A DNA stretch of 11,373 nt, taken from contig CAWEFA010000073.1 in NCBI GenBank assembly GCA_963808135.1, forward strand, positions 1 through 11,373, in the 5' to 3' direction. The notes below the pieces were generated by a model. It saw nothing but the letters and a program-made list of their open reading frames with translations. It did no database searches and was not told the DNA's origin. Source of the DNA: CAWEFA01 sp963808135 (GTDB lineage: Bacteria; Bacteroidota; Bacteroidia; Bacteroidales; DTGW01). The position numbers and the translations under genes were made by a program. Shown one piece after another: positions 1-6,309 of this stretch. How positions within the stretch are numbered: the stretch's first letter is position 1; the number at the start of each line of letters is the position of its first letter.

Positions 1-693
1 AGCGAACCGGGTTTAGCAACCGCTATTTATTCAGCCCTTGTGGAAGAAGGGCATCATCGGGTAGTCCGGTTTAGCATGTTTGACACCGAAATGTCGATTG
101 GCCACATAGCTTTTGGCGAAAGTTCAATTTATCCAACCTGTTTTAACGGGCCCGGAGGGAATTATGGAATGTGCCCGGCAGTGCCGATGGTAGGTAACCG
201 AAACCGTAAATTAAAAAAGGGCGATTTGGTTTTTGTCGATATTGGCTGCGGCGTTGAAGGCTATCATACCGATAAAACCATGATTTACATGTTCGGGAAA
301 CCATTACCTGGCGAAGCTCTTGAAATACATAACAAATGCGTGGAAATTCAGGATAATATAGCTGCTATGTTGAAGCCCGGGGCCATACCATCTGAAATTT
401 ATCAAAATATCACAGAAGGGTTAAGCCCTGAATTTCTTCAAAATTTTATGGGTTACGGAACCCGGCAGGTAAAGTTTTTAGGGCATGGCATCGGTTTAAC
501 AATCGATGAAACACCGATTATCGCAAAAGGATTTGATGAACCGATACAGGAAAATATGGTTTTTGCCCTCGAACCGAAGAAAGGGATAAAAAATATCGGG
601 ATGGTTGGCATTGAAAATACTTTTGTTGTTTCGTCAAACGGTGGCAGATGTATAACCGGCAATAATTCCGGGTTAATTCAAGTACTTAATTAA
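1..693 (+). CDS. M24 family metallopeptidase (Xaa-Pro aminopeptidase/dipeptidase type), 5' partial
   Basis: The frame is open from base 1, so the N-terminus lies outside the window; 230 residues are visible before TAA. All five dinuclear metal ligands of the pita-bread M24 fold can be seen, counting from the first visible codon: Asp80 (VDIG), Asp91 (HTDKT), His162 (GHGIG), Glu191 (ALEPK) and Glu205 (GIENT). The catalytic half is therefore intact. Proteins of this family remove an N-terminal residue before proline or split Xaa-Pro dipeptides, normally in the cytoplasm; the exact substrate cannot be read here. An internal GTG at 40 could be taken for a start, but in-frame coding upstream (SEPGLATAIYSALV) looks like normal M24 sequence. 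The gene lies 23 bases before mtnA and may share its transcript. Methionine aminopeptidase is less likely because of the extended region before the first Asp. Confidence 0.9.
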   Translation, partial: SEPGLATAIYSALVEEGHHRVVRFSMFDTEMSIGHIAFGESSIYPTCFNGPGGNYGMCPAVPMVGNRNRKLKKGDLVFVDIGCGVEGYHTDKTMIYMFGKPLPGEALEIHNKCVEIQDNIAAMLKPGAIPSEIYQNITEGLSPEFLQNFMGYGTRQVKFLGHGIGLTIDETPIIAKGFDEPIQENMVFALEPKKGIKNIGMVGIENTFVVSSNGGRCITGNNSGLIQVLN

Positions 694-716
694 GAATCGA
701 AAGTTGTGATTTTACA

Positions 717-1821
717 ATGAAGGTCAACAATCAATCGTATGAAACTATTTGGTTAAAACCGGGCGATCCGCGGGTTATCCAAATTATCGACCAAAGGTTT
801 CTGCCTTTCAGGTTTGTTATTGAAGATATCAGCTCAACAGAAGAAATGTTCCATGCTATCCGGGACATGCACCTGAGAGGCGCTCCGTTAATCGGCGCAG
901 CCGGGGCTTTTGGAATGTACCTGGCTGCAATAAATTTGACTGAAATAAAATCTTCAGAATATTATATTAATGCGGCCAATTATCTTAAATCGTCGAGGCC
1001 GACAAGCTGTAAACCTTGAATTCTCGGTTGAAAGGGTCCTTAATAAACTTTTAGCTTCAAGTTCGGGGGAAAAATCAAAAACCGCATTAGAAGAAACATT
1101 AAAAATTGTTTCCGAAGAACGTGAAAATTGCAGGCAAATTGGAATTCACGGTTTGCCTTTAATAGAAGCGATAAGTAAAACGAAACAAGGCGGTACGGTG
1201 AATGTTTTAACCCATTGCAATGCCGGATGGCTGGCTTGCATCGATTATGGAACGGCAACCGCTCCAATTTATCTTGCCCACGATAAAGACATTAACATTC
1301 ATGTTTGGGTTGACGAAACCCGCCCTCGCAATCAGGGCGCAAGGCTTACTGCATGGGAACTTGGACAACACGGGGTTCCTCATACCGTTATTGCCGACAA
1401 TACCGGCGGCCATCTTATGCAGCATGGATTGGTAGATATTGTAATCGTTGGCAGCGACCGGACAACCTACACCGGCGATGTGGCCAATAAAATAGGCACA
1501 TACCTGAAAGCGCTTGCAGCAAAGGACAACAATATTCCATTTTATGTGGCGCTGCCCTCATCCACTATAGATTGGAACCTTTCCGATGGCATAAAACAAA
1601 TCCCAATTGAAAAACGCGATGCTGATGAAATAAGGTTTATCGAAGGTGTTAGCAAAGGTTCGGTTGTTAATGTTGATATTTTGCCTACCGGCAGTCCTGC
1701 TGCAAACTATGGTTTCGATGTAACGCCTGCACGGCTTGTTACCGGGCTAATAACTGAAAAAGGAATTTGCAGTGCAAATAAGGATAGCATTTTAAAACTT
1801 TTCCCAGAAAAATTTATGTAA
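717..1821 (+). pseudogene. mtnA: S-methyl-5-thioribose-1-phosphate isomerase, frameshifted
   Basis: MtnA converts 5-methylthioribose-1-P to 5-methylthioribulose-1-P in methionine/MTA salvage; relatives also act on 5-deoxyribose-1-P. Reading starts at ATG 717 and hits TGA at 1017-1019. The rest of the family sequence continues in the next frame to TAA 1819-1821. Removing one A of the pair 1004-1005 restores the family-like join SRPT/AVNLEF and gives a 367-residue protein, normal for MtnA (about 350). Corrected landmarks are the phosphate-loop RGAP (54-57), catalytic Cys167 (THCNAG), NQGARLTAWE, and catalytic Asp247 (GSDR), followed by GDVANKIGTY. The Cys-Asp spacing of 80 equals that of the known C160/D240 pair in the Bacillus enzyme. 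No slippery heptamer is visible at the junction. Everything outside this base looks under selection, so a sequencing error or a very recent mutation is more likely than old decay. Confidence 0.9.
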
Positions 1822-1822
1822 A

Positions 1823-2428
1823 TTGAAAGCTTCTGAAGGTTATATCAAATTTTTTTGCCAGTGGAAAAATAATGATTTTCCGATTTCTGAAAATGAGTTT
1901 ATAGCTATTAATGGGTGGAGAAACCGTTTATATAACCTGAAATTAATCGGCGAATATACGAATGGCATTGGGTATGGAAACGTCAGTATCCGGTTTAACC
2001 AAACCAATAATTTCATAATCACAGGTTCTTCAACCGGCCATCTTCCTGTGCTTTCAAAGCAGCATTATTCTTTGGTAACCGGTTACGATTTTATTAAGAA
2101 CATGGTTTCATGCACAGGAAGGGCAAGGGCTTCGTCGGAATCGTTGAGCCACGCGGCTGTTTATGAATCGAACCCGGAAATTAATGCAGTAATTCATGTC
2201 CACAACCTGGAGATTTATAAAAAGCTAAAAGGAAAAATTGCTACAACCAATTCAAAGGCAGAATATGGAACTCCTGAAATGGCAGAAGAAATAAAGCGGA
2301 TAATCAAACAAGCAGATTATACCAATCAAGGGCTTATAATAATGGGCGGCCACGATGAAGGCCTTATCTCATTTGGCGATGATCTCGAAATAGCCGGAAA
2401 TTTAATATTGGAGAAATTTAACGCATAA
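1823..2428 (+). CDS. Class II aldolase/adducin family protein (MtnB- or FucA-like)
   Basis: This is a 201-residue zinc-dependent class II aldolase-fold protein. Visible motifs in order are GYGNVSIR (50-57), the phosphate-binding-like SSTGHLP (69-75), SSESLSH with the catalytic-type Glu106, the zinc pair His125/His127 (IHVHN), and the third zinc-type His177 (GGHDEGL). The start is TTG 1823, one base after the mtnA stop; no in-frame ATG comes before these motifs, so translational coupling is likely. Next to mtnA it should act on the MtnA product. It would be either a 5-methylthioribulose-1-P dehydratase (MtnB) or the retro-aldolase of the DHAP shunt, which splits methylthioribulose-1-P or 5-deoxyribulose-1-P into DHAP and an aldehyde. 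The sequence does not decide between the two. L-fuculose-phosphate aldolase is a third, less likely reading in this context. Confidence 0.82.
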   Translation: MKASEGYIKFFCQWKNNDFPISENEFIAINGWRNRLYNLKLIGEYTNGIGYGNVSIRFNQTNNFIITGSSTGHLPVLSKQHYSLVTGYDFIKNMVSCTGRARASSESLSHAAVYESNPEINAVIHVHNLEIYKKLKGKIATTNSKAEYGTPEMAEEIKRIIKQADYTNQGLIIMGGHDEGLISFGDDLEIAGNLILEKFNA

Positions 2429-2489
2429 ACAAAATTTATATAAGTTCTATTGGCAATAATTATGAAATCCCATTAAACATTAGAATTTG

Positions 2490-3305
2490 ATGAAAACAAC
2501 TGATTTTACAAGGATATCAAAAAACTATTCCGACAAGTCAATTATTCAGCAATCAGCATCTGATGTTCTTATTGGTTTGTTAAACATCAAACCTATGGAT
2601 TCATTGCTTGATATTGGATGTGGAACTGGAAAAATAACCCAAAAATTATCATTCATAACAAATGGCAAAATTGTTGGAATTGACCCGTCGATAGGGATGA
2701 TTGAGAAAGCAAAAGAAGAAAATACGGGTTCAAGGATAAAATTCGAAATTTCAGCCGCTGAAAACCTTAATTTCTCTGAAGAATTTGATATAATATTCAG
2801 CAATTCCGCAATGCAATGGTTTAAAAATATTACAATTGCATTGACTAATTTCAACAGGGCTTTAAAAAAAGATGGAAAACTGGGAATACAAGCGCCGGCA
2901 AAAATCAATTATTGTTCAAATTTTATCGAAGGAATAGAGCGCGTTTGTCATGATGAGAGGACGAAAAAAATATTCTCAAAATTTCACAGCCCATGGTTGT
3001 TTTATGATACCGAAGAAGAATATAAAGTAAAGTTGGAACAATGTGGATTTTTACCCGAAATATGCCGAATAGAAAAAATTGAAACCAAACATAAACCAGA
3101 CGAAGCATATAAAATTTTCAGCTCTGGAGCTGCAGCAGGTTATTTAAACCAGGAATTTTATGATGTTGAAATTAACGAGAATTACTTAAATGATTTTAAT
3201 GCAATAATTCAATCCGAGTTTGAAAATCAGGTTGATGAACTCGGATTTGTGAGTTTGATTTTTTACAGAATATACATGATAGCGAAAAAAATACGCGTTG
3301 TATGA
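2490..3305 (+). CDS. Class I SAM-dependent methyltransferase, Tam/BioC-like
   Basis: This 271-residue cytoplasmic protein has a Methyltransf_11-type Rossmann domain. SAM motif I is LLDIGCGTGKIT (about 39-50), the acidic residue ending strand 2 is Asp65 (VGIDPS), motif II-like SAAENL is at 88-93, and motif IV is FSNSAMQWF (103-111). The NSAMQWF signature and the FSSGAAAGYLNQ segment in the C-terminal half resemble trans-aconitate 2-methyltransferase and the BioC malonyl-ACP methyltransferase group. The acceptor substrate cannot be assigned, and there are no biotin genes alongside. The start is chosen as ATG 2490 rather than the TTG immediately before it. The gene is 61 bases after the aldolase and may be the last gene of that transcript or stand alone. 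It ends in TGA. Confidence 0.85.
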   Translation: MKTTDFTRISKNYSDKSIIQQSASDVLIGLLNIKPMDSLLDIGCGTGKITQKLSFITNGKIVGIDPSIGMIEKAKEENTGSRIKFEISAAENLNFSEEFDIIFSNSAMQWFKNITIALTNFNRALKKDGKLGIQAPAKINYCSNFIEGIERVCHDERTKKIFSKFHSPWLFYDTEEEYKVKLEQCGFLPEICRIEKIETKHKPDEAYKIFSSGAAAGYLNQEFYDVEINENYLNDFNAIIQSEFENQVDELGFVSLIFYRIYMIAKKIRVV

Positions 3306-3328
3306 CGGTAATGTTTTCTTTATAAAAA

Positions 3329-3496
3329 ATGCGAAAGAAAAAGCCAAAAAGGAAACCAAATATTTTATTAATAATCTTGTTTTTGATTTTAATAGCCATA
3401 ATTATTTTAGGCAGGATTGGAAGGCAGAACAGGATACGACTTTTTAGAAATCATGGCAAATATGAGGAAAATAAAATATTGTATGTATCCGGCTAA
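3329..3496 (+). CDS. Possible small single-span membrane protein (55 aa), unrecognised
   Basis: ATG 3329 opens a 55-codon frame ending in TAA 3494-3496. It has three parts: a strongly basic N-terminus (MRKKKPKRKP), one clean hydrophobic segment of about 18 residues (NILLIILFLILIAIIILG, 11-28), and a polar basic tail ending YVSG. This positive-inside, one-span layout is what a real small inner-membrane protein looks like, and chance AT-rich ORFs seldom give it so neatly. It begins 23 bases after the methyltransferase stop, so it could be co-transcribed. There is no clear Shine-Dalgarno site, which is usual in Bacteroidota. A longer antisense frame overlaps it at 3196-3399, but that one largely mirrors coding sequence. 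It could also be the stub of a larger decayed membrane protein. I do not recognise a family. Confidence 0.45.
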   Translation: MRKKKPKRKPNILLIILFLILIAIIILGRIGRQNRIRLFRNHGKYEENKILYVSG

Positions 3497-3562
3497 ATTT
3501 TCTATCTTAAATTTTTTGCGCGTGCTAATTGAAAATTCTTTTTATCAAAAACAATAATTTGA

Positions 3563-3603
3563 ATTGCTTAAACTTTAACAATCATGTATTGTTTAAACTT
3601 TAA
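3563..3603. repeat. 16-base direct repeat flanking an inverted repeat in the spacer upstream of the glycosidase
   Basis: ATTGCTTAAACTTTAA (3563-3578) recurs as ATTGTTTAAACTTTAA (3588-3603), 15 of 16 identical with a 25-base period. Between and overlapping them is the inverted repeat AACAAT-N5-ATTGTT (3577-3593). It lies 120-160 bases upstream of the glycosidase start. The layout could be an operator with two half-sites, but the DNA is very AT-rich and function is inference. Confidence 0.5.
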
Positions 3604-3689
3604 ATATTTTCAAGAATATTAGAATAATTAAATTTAGTTCTAATTTCACCCAAATGAAAAATTATATCCGATTAGAAAAATTATTGATT

Positions 3690-3697
3690 TACATTTG
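3690..3697 (+). promoter_or_regulatory. Candidate Bacteroidota -7 promoter element for the glycosidase
   Basis: TACATTTG matches the Bacteroidota -7 consensus TAnnTTTG exactly and lies 25 bases before the ATG at 3723, leaving a short leader. I could not find a matching TTTG-type -33 element about 19-21 bases upstream, so this is only half of a promoter. Confidence 0.3.
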
Positions 3698-3722
3698 ATA
3701 TAGAAATTTAAAACAAAAGAAA

Positions 3723-5057
3723 ATGAAAAAATTATTTACTTCTTTTTTCGTCCTCATAATTTGTTCTATCATCAATTTAAATGCCCAGAGCAACAGGATA
3801 AATTATAATAACCAGGAATTGTTTTTAAGCGGAATGAACCTGGCATGGGTAAATTTTGCAAATGATCTGACAAGTTTCGATTCAGCTAAATTTGCACTGG
3901 CTTTTAAAAATATTAGTAATGCCGGGGGAAATAGCGTCAGGTGGTGGCTGCATACCAACGGAACCGCCAGTCCGCAATTTACCAATGATTCCGTATCCGG
4001 ATTATCTCCGCAGGAAATACCGAATATGAAAAAGGCGCTCGATATGGCGCAGAAAAAAGGCATCGGCATGATAATGTGCCTTTGGTCATTTGATATGTTG
4101 GAATCATCGGAAATGACGGCTGAACAATTGAAAGAAAACAAGCTCATGCTTTCGAATGATACATTCACAAAAGCTTATATAAACAACGCGTTAATGCCAA
4201 TAATTGATTCTTTAGGCAGCCATCCAGCCGTTCTGGCCTGGGAAGTATTTAATGAGCCTGAAGGAATGAGCAACGAATTCGGCTGGAGTTATGTTTCGCA
4301 TGTTCCGATGAGCAATATACAGAGGTTTATTAACCAGGTAGCCGGGGCAATCCATCGAAAAGCGCCTACGGCCAAGGTAGTAAACGGCTCCTGGAGCTTT
4401 GAAGCTTCAACGGATATTTTATCCGGGACCCATTATGGCAATTATTATACCGATGCTAAACTGATTAAAGCCGGAGGAGATTCGCTTGGCACACTGGATT
4501 ATTATTTTGTGCATTATTATAGCTGGGGCGGTACTGTAATTTCTCCTTTTCACCATCATGCGAGCTACTGGCAGCTTGATAAGCCTATTGTTATTTCCGA
4601 ATTTGCGGCAAGCGGGCCTTATACAGGAATTAGCATTACTGCAGCCTATGATTCCCTTTATAAAAATGGGTATGCAGGCGCATTATCATGGTCATATTCC
4701 GGCGACTTTGGAGGCTTAAATTCTGCAAAACCAGGTTTACAATATATTTACAAGAATTACACTGCAGATGTAAAAATTATTGTAGACACTGCGCATACGA
4801 TTTTAGTCAACCCTGTATTTCTTGCCAATGTGAAGATATATCCAAATCCGGCACACGATATTTTAAATATTGTATTCAATAATAACCAAACAAATAATAT
4901 AGATATTTTTGATATGCAGGGCCGGCTTATTCAAATTTTATCTTCAGGAAAAGCGGATAACATTCAATTGAATATAAGTAGCCTGAAAAATGGTGTTTAT
5001 TACCTTGTAATACGGAATAATCAAAATAATACCACGAAGGCTTTTGTGAAGAATTAG
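3723..5057 (+). CDS. Secreted GH5-like glycoside hydrolase with T9SS type A sorting domain
   Basis: The 444-residue protein begins with a signal peptide (KK, a hydrophobic core, likely cut near LNAQ-S, about residue 22). A (beta/alpha)8 cellulase-family domain follows (about 30-347). Clan GH-A marks are conserved Arg73 (NSVRWWLH), the acid/base Glu178 in WEVFNEPE, His264 on a later strand (YFVHYYSW), the nucleophile candidate Glu293 in PIVISEFA, and Trp323 (LSWSYSG). A short linker leads to a 75-residue C-terminal domain (about 370-444) with VKIYPNPA, DMQGRLI and LKNGVYYLVI, the hallmarks of the Por/T9SS type A sorting signal. The enzyme is therefore probably exported across the outer membrane and anchored or released. 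Likely substrates are beta-1,4-mannan or another beta-glycan; the subfamily cannot be told by eye. No SusC/SusD pair is next to it. A YciI gene starts 6 bases after its TAG stop. Confidence 0.9.
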   Translation: MKKLFTSFFVLIICSIINLNAQSNRINYNNQELFLSGMNLAWVNFANDLTSFDSAKFALAFKNISNAGGNSVRWWLHTNGTASPQFTNDSVSGLSPQEIPNMKKALDMAQKKGIGMIMCLWSFDMLESSEMTAEQLKENKLMLSNDTFTKAYINNALMPIIDSLGSHPAVLAWEVFNEPEGMSNEFGWSYVSHVPMSNIQRFINQVAGAIHRKAPTAKVVNGSWSFEASTDILSGTHYGNYYTDAKLIKAGGDSLGTLDYYFVHYYSWGGTVISPFHHHASYWQLDKPIVISEFAASGPYTGISITAAYDSLYKNGYAGALSWSYSGDFGGLNSAKPGLQYIYKNYTADVKIIVDTAHTILVNPVFLANVKIYPNPAHDILNIVFNNNQTNNIDIFDMQGRLIQILSSGKADNIQLNISSLKNGVYYLVIRNNQNNTTKAFVKN

Positions 5058-5063
5058 CAGAAC

Positions 5064-5363
5064 ATGGTGGAAAAGAAACATTTTTATTTAAAACTAAATC
5101 CGCCAAGGCCTACATTTATCCAGGATATGACGGATGCTGAAGCAAAAATTATGCGTGAACATGGCGCGTATTGGAAAGAATTTCAGAATAAAGGTATTTG
5201 TATTGTTTATGGACCTGTCTTTGATTCAAAAGGCGTTTTTGGAGTTGGAATTTTAGAAGTTGAAGATGAGGCTGAAGTCGGAAATTTTGTAAAAAACGAT
5301 CCGGTAATAAAGGCAGGTATTGGAAGCTATGAAGTATATCCGATGAAAGCGACAACCCGATAA
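5064..5363 (+). CDS. YciI family protein (YCII-related domain)
   Basis: This 99-residue cytoplasmic protein is one complete YCII-related, ferredoxin-like alpha/beta domain. The landmarks are FYLKLNPPRP (7-16), MREHGAYWKE with the conserved His33, the IVYGPV strand-turn (47-52), GVGILEVED (60-68), and NDPVIKAG with the conserved Asp79. The His-Asp pair is the putative active-site dyad of the family, but few members have a proven reaction, so no substrate is assigned. The length is normal. It starts 6 bases after the glycosidase stop and ends 24 bases before the next reading frame. That implies a shared transcript, though nothing suggests a functional link to polysaccharide breakdown. Confidence 0.85.
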   Translation: MVEKKHFYLKLNPPRPTFIQDMTDAEAKIMREHGAYWKEFQNKGICIVYGPVFDSKGVFGVGILEVEDEAEVGNFVKNDPVIKAGIGSYEVYPMKATTR

Positions 5364-5387
5364 TAAAAAATTAAAGTACAAATAATC

Positions 5388-6041
5388 GTGTGCCGTTATT
5401 ACATCATTATTTTAACCTTACTATTTTCTTCCATTGTATCAGCGCAGGAAATAAAATCTGTCAGGACGCTCGACAGCATTTATTACGCGTCCAGGTAAGA
5501 CAGCCTGGAACGCATTTTTGGACACAATAAAGTTATTCCTGAAAATTTAAGGCAAGATATTTTACCTGCATTATCCTATTTTCATGACTTAGATAGCATA
5601 CATATAATTTTTAAATTATCGAAAATAAAAACAACGCTTAATACAAAGCCGAATTTACTTTCACTGCTATTTCGAAAAAGGCAAAACAGACAGTATGTAA
5701 TAAGAATAAATAAAAACGCAACCGATGGTAATATTCTTGTAAGCGCTGTTCCCTTCAATGCTGCAATTGGTTTGTTCGGCCACGAATTCAGCCACATAAT
5801 TGATTTTAACAACAAGGGGTTTTTCAGAATATTAAAAAGAGCTGCATCCTATTTATCGAAAAAATCAAGAGCAAAATATGAAAAAGAAATTGACCTGATT
5901 ACTATTGAAAGAGGCTTGGGTTGGCAATTGTACGACTGGTCGTACTTTGTCTTGTACCAATCCAAAGCTTCTAAAAAATATAAGGATTTTAAGAAACGGG
6001 TATATTTAACTCCTGATGATATAAGAGACATTATTAAATAA
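5388..6041 (+). pseudogene. Secreted HExxH metalloprotease-like protein, interrupted by an in-frame TAA
   Basis: From GTG 5388 the frame encodes a hydrophobic signal-peptide-like start ending in SIVSAQ, then TAA at 5496-5498 (codon 37), and continues open for 180 more codons to TAA 6039-6041. Ignoring the stop gives 217 residues. The downstream part keeps a zincin motif His132-Glu133-F-S-His136 (GHEFSHIIDF) and, about 30 residues on, an acidic KEID segment (Glu167, Asp169) that could supply the third zinc ligand, as in gluzincins. The only ATG giving part of the motif is at 5772, which begins just before it and leaves 89 residues, so it is probably not a real start. One base change (for example GAA, CAA or AAA to TAA) explains the break. 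I do not recognise a named family; a peptidase role is inferred from the motif. The start codon is uncertain. Confidence 0.65.
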
Positions 6042-6054
6042 ACACGGTCAGGAA

Positions 6055-6171
6055 ATGAAATATTTATTTTGCTTTTTTCTGTCTTTTGTCTATTTGATTA
6101 TTCCGCTACTAAAAAACTTCAAAAAAAATATTGAGAACAATATAAAAATGCAACAATTTACTGATTCGTAG
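6055..6171 (+). CDS. Doubtful 38-codon ORF with hydrophobic N-terminus
   Basis: ATG 6055 to TAG 6169-6171 encodes MKYLFCFFLSFVYLIIPLL followed by a lysine/asparagine-rich tail. It starts 13 bases after the HExxH gene and has a GGAA just before the ATG, too close for ideal ribosome binding. Phe/Leu/Lys/Asn-rich frames arise easily in such AT-rich DNA, so this may be chance. The rest of the spacer (6042-6309) shows nothing else I can support. Confidence 0.15.
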   Translation: MKYLFCFFLSFVYLIIPLLKNFKKNIENNIKMQQFTDS

Positions 6172-6309
6172 GTTCTGATATTCTATTATTTACTTATTTA
6201 ATTTATAGCTTTTGTACTTTTTTTGTCTAACAAGAATGAAAAATTTTTATTTTTACGGCCATAAATAGAAATTAAATTTTAAACACGCGAAGAATAATTT
6301 TGAATTTTA

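Noticed and set aside
970..1821. Treating the second mtnA frame as a separate gene starting at ATG 970
   Set aside because: The first 12 residues of that frame overlap coding sequence in another frame and do not resemble MtnA; the match begins exactly at the frameshift point.
3196..3399. Minus-strand 67-codon ORF with hydrophobic residues
   Set aside because: It is mostly the antisense of the methyltransferase end and of the small + strand membrane ORF, with no recognisable motif.
3803..4168. Minus-strand 121-codon ORF
   Set aside because: It is antisense to the GH5-like catalytic domain, whose motifs are unmistakable; the minus frame has no family features.
5772..6041. An independent 89-residue gene starting at ATG 5772
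   Set aside because: The same frame is open and protein-like for over 90 codons upstream, so this ATG is an internal Met of a longer, interrupted gene.
6295..6302. TAATTTTG, a match to the Bacteroidota -7 promoter element before the ROK kinase
   Set aside because: It ends 7 bases before the ATG, which would give an essentially leaderless transcript, and no -33 element is seen.
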